Positions 17,137-25,312 of a stretch of DNA of 64,000 nucleotides are shown in pieces. The notes beneath the pieces were generated by a model. It made no database searches and was not told the origin of the DNA. It saw nothing but the letters and a program-made list of their open reading frames with translations. The DNA comes from Nocardia sp. SYP-A9097 (GTDB lineage Bacteria > Actinomycetota > Actinomycetes > Mycobacteriales > Mycobacteriaceae). The stretch spans positions 1 through 64,000 of the forward strand of contig NZ_WJIC01000018.1 in assembly GCF_009649815.1 (NCBI RefSeq), in the 5' to 3' direction. The stretch's first letter is position 1; each line of letters begins with the position of its first letter. The position numbers and the translations under genes are program-made.

Positions 17137-18048
17137 GTGGTTCGGCGAAACGTAACCACCGTGGAGCCGCGGGAGATCGAAGTGTTCTTGGCCTTGGCCC
17201 AGGAACTGCACTTCGGCCGGACAGCGGAGGCTTTGATGGTGTCGACGGCGCGGGTGAGTCAGGTCATCCGCCGGTTCGAACGGCGTATCGGCGCACCGCT
17301 GTTCGAGCGAACCAGCCGCCGGGTCGCACTCACTGTGATCGGCACGCAGTTGTTCACAGACCTGGCACCGGCGCACAATGCGGTCGCGGATGCGCTGGAG
17401 CGCGCCGCGGACGCGGCACGTGAGATAAATGGTGAGCTGGCGGTTGGATTCCTCGGGCCGACCGCCGGGGATTTCGTAGCCGCCACCTCGAAAACCCTGA
17501 GCGCCCGGAAACCGGAGTGTGCTGTGACGTTGCGCGAGGCAGACCTCGGCGACCCGTTGGCGGGACTGCGATCCGGTGAGGTCGATGTCGTGTTCACCAA
17601 GCTGCCCGTTCGTGAGGCCGGACTGAAGGTGGGGCCGGTGTTACTGCGCAAACCACGTCTGCTTGCGGTCTCGAACCGGTTGCACATCGCACGCCGGTCG
17701 ACGGCCGAGCCCGGGCTCCCGTTCGTCGACCTCGTCGCGCCGATACCCGACTACTGGCGCGATGCCCTGTTGCCTCGGGCCGTCGCGGGTGTGCCGATCG
17801 AACGGGGTCCGGCGGTGAAGACCCTGAACGAAGCACTGTTGGTGGTGGCCGACGGCCGGGGCGTGTGCACTGTCGATGATGGTGTGGTCCGTAATCTGGG
17901 GCGGCGTGATATCGCGTATCTGCCATTGCCGGACTGGCCGGTATTCGAGTTCGGACTGGTATGGCGTGCTGCCCGCGAGACGGCGATGGTCCGCGCATTC
18001 GCCGAGGCCGCAGCCCGTACCGCCGGTCGAGCGCCCCTCCTCGGATGA
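17137..18048 (+). CDS. LysR family transcriptional regulator
   Basis: 303 residues from GTG 17137, which has GGAGG six bases upstream; an earlier ATG at 17083 would place probable LysR boxes inside the gene and is disfavoured. The winged HTH is EIEVFLALAQELHFGRTAEA followed by ARVSQVIRRFERRIGAPLFE. A periplasmic-binding-protein-like effector domain follows (about 95-300). LysR proteins commonly activate an adjacent divergent gene, here the alpha/beta hydrolase at 16169-17047. No sign of damage, unlike the surrounding remnants. Confidence 0.9.
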   Translation: MVRRNVTTVEPREIEVFLALAQELHFGRTAEALMVSTARVSQVIRRFERRIGAPLFERTSRRVALTVIGTQLFTDLAPAHNAVADALERAADAAREINGELAVGFLGPTAGDFVAATSKTLSARKPECAVTLREADLGDPLAGLRSGEVDVVFTKLPVREAGLKVGPVLLRKPRLLAVSNRLHIARRSTAEPGLPFVDLVAPIPDYWRDALLPRAVAGVPIERGPAVKTLNEALLVVADGRGVCTVDDGVVRNLGRRDIAYLPLPDWPVFEFGLVWRAARETAMVRAFAEAAARTAGRAPLLG

Positions 18049-18214
18049 CGCTGCCATCCCGATCTTGTAACGGTGACCCGCGCCTGCCGAACCCGCACGC
18101 CGCTGCCGGCGAAGACCTCGCGCAGCGGCCAGGCGTGGGTCACCAGGATTCGATGAGCGCCCCGACGATCGGCCTGCCGCCGCGGTTCGGTTGCGACCGC
18201 CGACGGCAAGCGGG

Positions 18215-18540
18215 CCGGGGCTGCGCTATCGGGAAGTAATGGAGACAATTTCCGGTCTATTGCCCACGGGCAGTGCGGTTTTCGCGGATGCCGGCAATAC
18301 CGGCGCGTCGGCCGTGCACTACCTCGACCTCCCCGTGGATGGCCGGTTCGGCCTGGCATTGGGCATGGGTTACAGCTTCGGCGCCGCCATCGGCTCGGCC
18401 TTCGCCGACCGCCGCCCGACCTATGTCATCGCCGGTGACGGCTCATTCTTCATGCACGGCATGGAGATCCACACCGCCGTCGAACACGCCCTGCCGATCA
18501 CCTTCGTGATCCTCAATAACAACGCACACGCCATACCGCC
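18215..18540 (+). pseudogene. C-terminal fragment of a thiamine-diphosphate enzyme (acetolactate synthase-like)
   Basis: The frame reads METISGLLPTGSAVFADAGN from 18239, then the ThDP-binding block AGDGSFFMHGMEIHTAVEHA and FVILNNNAHA. GDG plus a downstream NN is the canonical ThDP/Mg motif. The N-terminal two thirds of such an enzyme are absent, and after NNNAHA the sequence loses similarity just before the sigma-factor gene end at 18560. A relic of an acetolactate-synthase-family gene. Confidence 0.75.
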
Positions 18541-18559
18541 CTGGCCTGAGCCAACCTGC

Positions 18560-19849
18560 TCACAGGGGCCAGGTGGGTCCCAGCTCGGCGAGTTTCCCTG
18601 TCAGCAAGGCACGTTCGGGTTCGTTGCCGCACAGTTCGAGAGCGAGTTCGAGTTGGGCGCGCGCTTCATCGGTGCGGCCCAGGCGGGTGAGCAGCTCACC
18701 GCGCACGCTCGGTAGCAGATGCGAATTCGCAAGGGCTGCAGCGGTTTCGAGTTCGTCGACAATACGCAGTGCGGCTGCGGGACCCTGTGCCATGGATACC
18801 GCGACCGCGCGATTGAGCTCGACGATCGGGGAGGGTGCGAGGCGGCCCAGGGCCTCGTAGAGGAGCACGATGCGGTCCCAGTCGGTGGCCTCGACCGATG
18901 CGGCGACGGCATGGCATTCGGCGATCGCGGCCTGCAGGCCGTACGCACCGAGGCCGCGGCCGATCCTGGCCGCCTGGTCCAGGGCGGCGCGGCCACGGCG
19001 AATGGCCGCGCGATCCCAGCGGCGTCGATTCTGCTGTTCGAGAAGGATCGGCCGGCCGTCGGTATCGGTGCGGGCCGGGAAGCGTGCGGCGGTGAGTTCG
19101 AGCAGTGCCAGCAGTCCGTGCACCTCGGGCTCCTCCGGCATCAGCCGGGCCAGTACCCGGGCCAGCCGTTGCGCCTCAGCGGCGAGGTCGAATCGGATCA
19201 GATCCGTGCCCGAGGTGGCGGACGATCCTTCGGTGAAGATCACGTAGAGGACGCTGAGCACCGATCCGAGGCGTTCACCGCGCTCCGGAACGGACGGTAC
19301 GGTAAATGGAATGCGCGCCGCCGCAAGGGTTTTCTTCGCTCGGGTGATGCGCGCCTGCACGGTGGCCGTCGGTGTCAGGAACGCCTTGGCGATCTCATCG
19401 CTGGACAGGCCACCGACGACCCGCAGCGTGAGCGCGATCCGGGCCTCGCGCGAGAGCACCGGATGGCAGGCGATGAAGACGAGCGCGAGCACGTCGTCGT
19501 CGATCTGATCCGGATCCCACACCGGCTCAACGGATTCCAAGGGCGGGCCGCCCGCCGCGACCCCGCCCTCACCCAGTTCGCGGGCGAGGGCGGAGTACCG
19601 GTCATCGAGGGTGGCCCGCCGGCGGAAGGTGTCGATGGCCCGCCGCCGCCCGACCGTGAGCAGCCATCCGGCCGGATTGCGCGGCACGCCGTCGCGCGGC
19701 CAGGTCACCAATGCCTCGGCCAAGGCTTCCTGCGCGAGGTCCTCGGCCAGTACGAAATCCCCGGTGTAGCGGGCGAGCGCGCCGACAATCCGCGCGGACT
19801 CGATCCGCCACACCGCGGCAACGGCCGCCCGACCCGTGGATTCGACCAT
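18560..19849 (-). CDS. ECF-type RNA polymerase sigma factor with C-terminal extension (ECF42-like)
   Basis: 429 residues, far longer than a minimal ECF sigma factor. Region 2 includes AEDLAQEALAEALVTWP and NPAGWLLTVGRRRAIDTFRR; region 4 is GGLSSDEIAKAFLTPTATVQ. A large helical C-terminal domain of about 230 residues follows, including ELNRAVAVSMAQGP and a TPR-like end. This layout and the adjacency to a DGPF protein define the ECF42 group, in which no anti-sigma factor is present and the C-terminal domain is needed for activity. Start is 12 bases after the stop of the DGPF gene. Target promoters are expected to include the DGPF gene itself. Confidence 0.9.
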   Translation of the reverse strand: MVESTGRAAVAAVWRIESARIVGALARYTGDFVLAEDLAQEALAEALVTWPRDGVPRNPAGWLLTVGRRRAIDTFRRRATLDDRYSALARELGEGGVAAGGPPLESVEPVWDPDQIDDDVLALVFIACHPVLSREARIALTLRVVGGLSSDEIAKAFLTPTATVQARITRAKKTLAAARIPFTVPSVPERGERLGSVLSVLYVIFTEGSSATSGTDLIRFDLAAEAQRLARVLARLMPEEPEVHGLLALLELTAARFPARTDTDGRPILLEQQNRRRWDRAAIRRGRAALDQAARIGRGLGAYGLQAAIAECHAVAASVEATDWDRIVLLYEALGRLAPSPIVELNRAVAVSMAQGPAAALRIVDELETAAALANSHLLPSVRGELLTRLGRTDEARAQLELALELCGNEPERALLTGKLAELGPTWPL

Positions 19850-19861
19850 CCGCTCAGCGAC

Positions 19862-20278
19862 TCACAGCTGTCCGGTGGCCTCGCGCCACGCCCGTTCCTT
19901 CTGAATCCACTCATTGTCCTGCGGGAATTCATCGATGGTGGTGACCCGCCGAATCTCGGTTTTGAACCCCGGCCCGAACGACGGCGCCCGCCGAGCCCAC
20001 TCCACGGCCTCTTCCCTGGAAGCCACATTCAAAATGTAGAACCCCCCGAACAACTCCTTGGTCTCCCCGTACGGCCCATCGGTAACCACCGGCGGCTCCG
20101 ACGAGAAGTCCACCACCACACCCTCTTCCGGATCCAGCCCCTCCGCCGCGACCAACACCCCCGCGCGAATCATCTCATCGTTGTACCGCCCGACATTCTC
20201 GAGCACCTTCTCGAAATCGGCCCCCATCATGGCCGCATTCCCCTCATCGGTAGCCCGCCAAATCAACATGAACTTCAC
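19862..20278 (-). CDS. DGPF/YCII-related domain protein (ECF42 partner)
   Basis: 138 residues, a single alpha-beta domain. The DGPF-type motif appears as VTDGPYGETKELFGGFYIL near residues 64-82. It begins MKFMLIWRATDEGN, as usual for the YCII-related family, whose biochemical role is unknown. It precedes the ECF42-like sigma factor on the same strand with 12 bases between, the standard arrangement in actinobacteria, where the sigma factor activates DGPF genes. Confidence 0.9.
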   Translation of the reverse strand: MKFMLIWRATDEGNAAMMGADFEKVLENVGRYNDEMIRAGVLVAAEGLDPEEGVVVDFSSEPPVVTDGPYGETKELFGGFYILNVASREEAVEWARRAPSFGPGFKTEIRRVTTIDEFPQDNEWIQKERAWREATGQL

Positions 20279-20383
20279 GATCGTCCTCCTGGTCCCGGGT
20301 CGCCCACCGACCCTCTCACCCCAAGGTCGAACGGACCCCCCGACAGATCGACACGCCCCCGAAAGAATTTCTCGGGAGTTAGG

Positions 20384-20959
20384 TCAGCGGCGGTCGAGCC
20401 AGGTGGCTTGGGCGCCGTTGGTGAATTCTCGGCGGTGGGTGGGCTTGAATTGGGTGGGGTTGAAGTTGGCGGTGAGGGCGGGGATGCCCGCGCCTGCGAT
20501 TACCGGGTAGGTCTTGAGGATCAGTTGGTCGATCTCGTTGATCAGCTGGCCGGCCAGGTTGCCGCCGCCGCAGAGCCAGATGTCCAGACCGGGTTGGGTT
20601 TTCAATTGACGGACCAGGTCGACGGGGTCGGTGTCGACGATCTCCACCTGCGGGTTGGCCACCGGTGCGAGGGTGCTGGAGAAGACGTACTGCTTCAGGT
20701 GGTTGTAGGGACTGTCGGTGCCGATGGCGAGGCCGGGTTCGTAGGTGCCGCGGCCCATCAGCAAGGTGTCGAAGACTCGGTTCGGCGTATCGATCGGCAT
20801 ACCCATCGGCTCACGCAGATGGGTCGGCACCGTCTCCGGGTAGTCCTGGACGGCCCACGCGGTCATGTCGTCGCACATCGGGTAGAAGTCGAATTCGCCC
20901 TGCGGACCTGCGATGTAGCCGTCGAGGGAGACTGCCACGTAGTAGACGAGCTTTCGCAT
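20384..20959 (-). CDS. Dihydrofolate reductase-like (RibD C-terminal) family protein
   Basis: 191 residues. MRKLVYYVAVSLDGYIAGP is the hallmark N-terminus of the RibD C-terminal/DHFR-like family; LLMGRGTYEPG and LCGGGNLAGQLINEIDQLIL provide the NADPH-binding elements. Such proteins are presumed NADPH-dependent reductases of unknown substrate, not the essential folate enzyme. It is divergent from a TetR regulator with a shared 72-bp promoter region containing an inverted repeat, so it is likely the regulator's target. Confidence 0.88.
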   Translation of the reverse strand: MRKLVYYVAVSLDGYIAGPQGEFDFYPMCDDMTAWAVQDYPETVPTHLREPMGMPIDTPNRVFDTLLMGRGTYEPGLAIGTDSPYNHLKQYVFSSTLAPVANPQVEIVDTDPVDLVRQLKTQPGLDIWLCGGGNLAGQLINEIDQLILKTYPVIAGAGIPALTANFNPTQFKPTHRREFTNGAQATWLDRR

Positions 20960-20974
20960 GTTTACCGCCTAGGT

Positions 20975-21015
20975 TGTAGTACTCTGCGTGAAGTGGTTTG
21001 AAGGTTAGTACTACA
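20975..21015. promoter_or_regulatory. Inverted repeat operator between DHFR-like and TetR genes
   Basis: TGTAGTACT (20975-20983) and AGTACTACA (21007-21015) are perfect 9-base inverted arms separated by 23 bases; each contains the palindrome AGTACT. They fill most of the 72-bp divergent intergenic region, so a TetR dimer could control both genes. Confidence 0.65.
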
Positions 21016-21031
21016 GATGGAGTGGTGTCAA

Positions 21032-21604
21032 GTGGTGCGTACGAATCCTGAGCGACGGCAGACGCTGCTGGACGCCTCGATCGAGGTGCTGGCCCGGGAA
21101 GGGGCGCGGGGGTTGACATTTCGCGCGGTGGACAAGGAGGCCGCGGTGCCCGCCGGGACCGCGTCGAACTACTTCGCCAATCGCGATGAGCTGCTCGTGC
21201 AGGTGGGACACCGGTACTACGAGCGGCTGATTCCCAGCGAAGAGGCGATGGCGAAATCGCGGGGGCCGCAGACCCGTGCGGGCATGACCGAACTCATGAC
21301 CGAGGTGCTCGAGCGGGTCGCGGGGTTCCGGACCGGGTATCTCGCGATACTCGAGCTGCGACTCGAGGCCACTCGGCGGCCCGAATTGCAGGCCCTGCTC
21401 ACCGAGCGGGTGCGCGCGGATCTGGACTTCAATATCGGCAACTACGAGGGCACCGGACAGCCGGGTGATGAGGACACGGTCGTACTGCTCTATCTCGCGT
21501 TGAACTGGCTGATTGTCGAACGCATAACGCTCCCCGGTGTTTTCACCGAGGAGCGCGCGAGCGAACTGATCCGGGTGGTCGTGGAGCGCGCGCTGCCCGA
21601 GTAG
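21032..21604 (+). CDS. TetR/AcrR family transcriptional regulator
   Basis: About 190 residues from GTG 21032 (GGAG nine bases upstream); ATG 21017 and GTG 21035 are alternatives. HTH: LTFRAVDKEAAVPAGTASNY, then FANRDELLVQVGHRYYERL. The core is a helical ligand-binding domain. Divergent from the DHFR-like reductase at 20384-20959, whose expression it probably represses through the AGTACT-containing inverted repeat. Confidence 0.9.
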   Translation: MVRTNPERRQTLLDASIEVLAREGARGLTFRAVDKEAAVPAGTASNYFANRDELLVQVGHRYYERLIPSEEAMAKSRGPQTRAGMTELMTEVLERVAGFRTGYLAILELRLEATRRPELQALLTERVRADLDFNIGNYEGTGQPGDEDTVVLLYLALNWLIVERITLPGVFTEERASELIRVVVERALPE

Positions 21605-21642
21605 CGGTACGGCGGCGGCTCACCGAATCAAGTTGCGCACCT

Positions 21643-22293
21643 TTATATTCCAACTACCCCCTTACCGAACACCGTGGTGCCCATAACCAGGAAAACCACC
21701 GCGATCACCGTGTGATTATTGGCTTGCAGCCAGTTCTTCAGGCGAGAGAGCACGCCCCGCAGCCGATCCGCCGCCACCGCGTAGCCACCCACCGGCAGCA
21801 CCACCGAGGCCGCGGCCAGCAGTACGAATGCCGCGATCGCGACCAGTTCACCGGCCCCGGTGAGTCCGCCGGAACCGATCGTCACCCCCGCGGTGACACA
21901 GAGCAGCAGGTTCTTGGGATTCACCACCGACAGCAGCAGGCCCAGCCCGATCGCCCTACCCAATCCGAGTCCGTCGATCGCTCTCATCCACGGCGGGATC
22001 GAATCGTCTGCGCGGCTGCGCCATTGGCGGAATGCGATGAACAGCAGCAGTGCACCCAGCACGATCTTGATCCCGGAGACCACGGCCGACGGCGCCTCCG
22101 ACGAATCGGTGTGACCCGATCCGGCCACGGCCGTCACCACGCCGGTGACCGACGCAATGCCCAGCACCCAGCCGACCGCGAACCCGGCACTGGCCCGTCG
22201 GGCATTGGCGGACAACAACATCAGGATGGCCGCCACCACCGGAATGGGCGACAGCCACACGCCCACGGCCAGCGGGAACAGGTCTCCGATCAC
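21643..22293 (-). CDS. GAP/Sap family membrane protein (sulfolipid-1-addressing protein-like)
   Basis: 216 residues with six predicted membrane segments, for example LFPLAVGVWLSPIPVVAAIL at the N-terminus and AVVFLVMGTTVFGKGVVGI at the end, and the family signature NPKNLLL in the middle. GAP/Sap proteins of mycobacteria take part in transport of surface glycolipids (established for glycopeptidolipid and SL-1). It overlaps the preceding gene by 4 bases (ATGA) and is the last member of a DyP-containing operon, so a link with lipid export or cell-envelope oxidation chemistry is inferred. Confidence 0.85.
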   Translation of the reverse strand: MIGDLFPLAVGVWLSPIPVVAAILMLLSANARRASAGFAVGWVLGIASVTGVVTAVAGSGHTDSSEAPSAVVSGIKIVLGALLLFIAFRQWRSRADDSIPPWMRAIDGLGLGRAIGLGLLLSVVNPKNLLLCVTAGVTIGSGGLTGAGELVAIAAFVLLAAASVVLPVGGYAVAADRLRGVLSRLKNWLQANNHTVIAVVFLVMGTTVFGKGVVGI

Positions 22294-23303
22294 TGCATCG
22301 CCGCCAGATTGCGCCAGAAGTTGGCGAGGCTGTCGGTGCCGCCGAAGAGGGTGGTGAAGTTGGTGGAGTCGGCCATGACGATATCGCCGGCGCGAGCTGT
22401 GTTGGGCGGCAACCAGATCAGCGAATTGAATTCGGTATTACCCGCGGTGATGAACGGGTGCGGGCGACTCATTTCGATGGGCTGGCGGGCGAGCAGCCGC
22501 ACCGCATCGCTCTCCGGTTCGGTGAGTTCGTAGTGCGGCAGATGCGGATGGAAGTTGAAGGTGGTGACGTCATCGAGCAGGCGCGGGGTATCGAGGTCGC
22601 GGAAGGTGGTGAGCGGCGCGATCGAACGGGTGCCCTCGACCACCGCGGGCCGCAGCCCGTACACATTGCGGACCGGCACGTTCAAGGCGGTCATGAGGGA
22701 GCGGGTGTAGGCGCCGAAACGCTGCTGGCGCGGCACCAGCGGATCACCGTGATGCTCGAACTCCATCTGACGCTGCTTCAGATCGTTGGTGAAGCCCACA
22801 TCGTGATGCGGTGCGAGCAGCAGGCAGGTGCCCTCACGCTGCAACCACCGCTGGATGGCGGCGATCTCCTCGGGGGCCGCTTCCTCTTGTGCGAGAAGGT
22901 GATCGAGGCCGAACACCATGAGGGTGTCGGTATCGGCGAGGATACGTTCGTCGATGGGCAGCTTGAAGCCGGCCTGGTCGATGCGCTGGAAAACCGCCAC
23001 CGGATTGCCGGTCACCTCACCCGCCACCCGCTGGAAGTCGAGGGTGGAGCGATGGAACAGTTCCAAGGTGCCCGCGATGCCCTGCAGGAAGTGCGCGGCA
23101 TCGTATTCGGGTGTCTCGTAGGCGGGCCAGCTGACCTGGCGCACCTCGGTCATGGTGGAGAAGCGATTGTCCAGCTCGGCGGTATCGCGCTGAGCCTCCC
23201 AGGGATAGCTCCAGGACCAGTAGATGCTGATCCGGCGCTTACCGGGTACGTACGGGCGGGGCAGATGGGATTGGTTGTAAGTGCGTGCGGGGAATGAACT
23301 CAT
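22290..23303 (-). CDS. Conserved protein with GATase1-like central region, unknown function
   Basis: 337 residues starting MSSFPARTYNQSHLPRPYVP. No signal peptide. I do not recognise a named family. The segment TDTLMVFGLDHLLAQEEAAP followed by IQRWLQREGTCLLLAPHHDV reads like a class I glutamine amidotransferase-like fold, in which a strand-turn element precedes an alpha helix and a second strand, but no nucleophilic cysteine is visible. Several histidines (APHHDVG, FEHHGDP, FNFHPHLPHYE) could bind metal or haem. It overlaps the DyP gene upstream and the GAP-family gene downstream by 4 bases each, so all are translationally coupled. Confidence 0.7.
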   Translation of the reverse strand: MSSFPARTYNQSHLPRPYVPGKRRISIYWSWSYPWEAQRDTAELDNRFSTMTEVRQVSWPAYETPEYDAAHFLQGIAGTLELFHRSTLDFQRVAGEVTGNPVAVFQRIDQAGFKLPIDERILADTDTLMVFGLDHLLAQEEAAPEEIAAIQRWLQREGTCLLLAPHHDVGFTNDLKQRQMEFEHHGDPLVPRQQRFGAYTRSLMTALNVPVRNVYGLRPAVVEGTRSIAPLTTFRDLDTPRLLDDVTTFNFHPHLPHYELTEPESDAVRLLARQPIEMSRPHPFITAGNTEFNSLIWLPPNTARAGDIVMADSTNFTTLFGGTDSLANFWRNLAAMQ

Positions 23304-24634
23304 GCCGCTGCCTCGCTTTCGGGGAGAGTGCTCAGGTAGCGCAGTGCGCGGAGCCCGGGCAGGAAGAAGTAGGCGCCGCCGACGACGCTGGTGAAGGCCG
23401 GAATTCCCTTGATGGTCTTGCGAATCGGGCGCTTGGGAATCTTGTATTCGAGCGTGCCGTCCTGATTGCCGATGATCGGATCGCGCTCATTGCCGAGTTC
23501 GTGGAACGACTTGTCGTTGACCCACACGTTCTGTGCGAATTCGAACTGGCGCACCAGGCTGGCGCACAGGATGAAGGCCGCGATACCACGGTCGGCACCA
23601 TCGTCGGGCGTACCCTCGGGCAGGTGTGACCCGTAGGTCGCACCGCGGCGAATCATGCGGCGGCGCTGAATATTCACGCCGGTATCGCGCGGATTCATCC
23701 GGCGTATATGCGATCCGAGCGGGACCGCGTAGCCGTGTGGATCCTGCTGTTTGTAGTTGAAGTCGTTGTTGCGCCGCATATCCGCGCCGAGTTCGGGATC
23801 GTCGGCGTCGGGTGCGAGTACCAGTGGTGCGCCACTTCGCCAGCGCCCCATGAGTTTTGCCGCGACCAGTTCCTGTTCCTCGACGGTCTCGGCCTGCTCG
23901 GCCAGGAAATCGCGGAACAGTCCGACGTGTTCGCGCAGGCGACGGTAGGCCATGAAGGTGCCATTGCGTGAAAGCACCTCGGGCTGCGGCTGTTCCATCG
24001 GCGGGCCGCTCTCGTCGTCGTAACCGAGAATGAATTCCCCCGCCTTCAATGGTGCACCGCTGCCGGGTGTGGGTTCTTCCCCGGTGTTCTCGATTACCGG
24101 CTGCGACAACCGATCTCGGTAACCGAAGTGATCGTGTGCGTAACCGAGCGGCGGCAGCGCCTCCAGGTCCAGCGATGACAGCACGGTGACGCCTGGGCAG
24201 TCGGCGATCAGCGCATTGTGCTCGGCCACCTGACGGTCGCGTTCGGCGGCATCGCGAGCGAAAAGTATGACGATGGCATGCAATTCGTCGCCCGCGGTGC
24301 CGTCGATCCAGTACTCGGGATGGTTGGCCCCGGTATCACCGAGGACTCCGGCGCGAGCGGCCATACCCTGCCGGAATTCCTCCGGAAAGCTGGCCAGCGC
24401 GTCGTCCGGTACGCCGAGGGCGCGCAGTCCGGTCCAGGTGAATGCCACCGACACCCACGGCTTATCGGTGTCCACCGTGTCCTGTAGGTCGGCGACCGAG
24501 GGCACCCGGTCGGCCATGGTCGCGAGCCAGGCCCGCGCTCCGGCCGCATCGGCGAAGGACAGGAACTCGTAGCGTCCGGTCAACGCGGGTACGCGGGTCA
24601 GCAGAATGTGCTGGATATCGTCGAATTCGAGCAT
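23300..24634 (-). CDS. DyP-type haem peroxidase
   Basis: 444 residues. The DyP signature is HFGYRDRLSQPVIENTG: the catalytic Asp is present (D174), but the final Gly of the usual GXXDG is Arg. The haem-side block HIRRMNPRDTG with the proximal His and the conserved distal Arg region (QRRRMIRRGATYG) follow, as does FILCASLVRQFEFAQNVW near the end. It uses hydrogen peroxide to oxidise substrates such as dyes or phenols; the physiological substrate is unknown. No Tat signal is visible, so it is probably cytoplasmic. Sixteen bases separate it from the upstream 186-residue gene; downstream it overlaps the 337-residue gene. Confidence 0.92.
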   Translation of the reverse strand: MLEFDDIQHILLTRVPALTGRYEFLSFADAAGARAWLATMADRVPSVADLQDTVDTDKPWVSVAFTWTGLRALGVPDDALASFPEEFRQGMAARAGVLGDTGANHPEYWIDGTAGDELHAIVILFARDAAERDRQVAEHNALIADCPGVTVLSSLDLEALPPLGYAHDHFGYRDRLSQPVIENTGEEPTPGSGAPLKAGEFILGYDDESGPPMEQPQPEVLSRNGTFMAYRRLREHVGLFRDFLAEQAETVEEQELVAAKLMGRWRSGAPLVLAPDADDPELGADMRRNNDFNYKQQDPHGYAVPLGSHIRRMNPRDTGVNIQRRRMIRRGATYGSHLPEGTPDDGADRGIAAFILCASLVRQFEFAQNVWVNDKSFHELGNERDPIIGNQDGTLEYKIPKRPIRKTIKGIPAFTSVVGGAYFFLPGLRALRYLSTLPESEAAA

Positions 24635-24649
24635 TACCTCTCCCCCGCG

Positions 24650-25210
24650 CTACTGCATCTCGTCGAGCATGTTCGAGAACGCGTCCTTGAGTCGCAGCGC
24701 CTTCTTGACCTCATCCGCTGTCGCATACGGGTATTCGCCGTATTCGAGGAAGCTCGGGAAGTGATGTGAGCGGAAGAATTCGATGGCGGCGGTCCGGTTG
24801 GTTTGCCAATCCTCCGGGAAGCCGACGAGATTCACGAAGGTGGTGGTGATACCGGTGGACAGGAACAGGTCGAGCGCGTCCTCGAGGTATTTGTCGAAGT
24901 CGGTGTCGAAGATGCCCTGGTACTGGAAGGTCAGGCCGTCGCCGATATCGAACAGCACCCAGCGCAGGTAGTGCAGGCGCAGTGGCGCGAGCACACTCGG
25001 GTCCTGTCGAACGGCGGCTTCGATAATCTGGCCGTGCCCTCGAATCGCCGCCTCGCAGCCCGGCTTGACCTTCGCGATAATGGAAAACCCGAAATTAGCT
25101 GGAGTACGGGGATATACCGGTCCGTACCGACCCTGCTCGTATTCGAAGTACCCCTCAGCGGGGATGGCCATCGCCGCTGGCTTGGACCAATTCTCTCCAC
25201 TCGTGGTCAT
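24650..25210 (-). CDS. Conserved protein associated with DyP operon, ferredoxin-fold-like
   Basis: 186 residues, first gene of the DyP operon. After a 35-residue leader the segment FGFSIIAKVKPGCEAAIRGH followed by LHYLRWVLFDIGDGLTFQYQ alternates strands and helices like one half of a dimeric alpha-beta barrel, the fold family that also builds DyP and chlorite dismutase. No haem ligand can be pointed out. The product may be a partner or activator of the peroxidase. Family not recognised by name. It starts 93 bases from the divergent AraC gene. Confidence 0.7.
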   Translation of the reverse strand: MTTSGENWSKPAAMAIPAEGYFEYEQGRYGPVYPRTPANFGFSIIAKVKPGCEAAIRGHGQIIEAAVRQDPSVLAPLRLHYLRWVLFDIGDGLTFQYQGIFDTDFDKYLEDALDLFLSTGITTTFVNLVGFPEDWQTNRTAAIEFFRSHHFPSFLEYGEYPYATADEVKKALRLKDAFSNMLDEMQ

Positions 25211-25228
25211 GCCGTTAATCCTTCCTTC

Positions 25229-25312
25229 GATCAGTCACTGATAGCTGGAATGAAACTCAGCCTATGTGGAGCGACGGGCTATCGCTTATCATCAGGGGAC
25301 AGATGACTGATC
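25229..25312. promoter_or_regulatory. Wide inverted repeat in DyP operon/AraC divergent promoter
   Basis: GATCAGTCA (25229-25237) is exactly inverted as TGACTGATC (25304-25312), 66 bases apart. Widely spaced sites fit AraC-family looping, but one arm overlaps the AraC start codon and this may be chance. Confidence 0.35.

Noticed and set aside
18719..21001. Very long open frame on the + strand (about 760 codons)
   Set aside because: It runs antisense to the ECF sigma, DGPF and DHFR-like genes, and its translation is Arg/Gly/Pro-rich without domains; it is a high-GC shadow.
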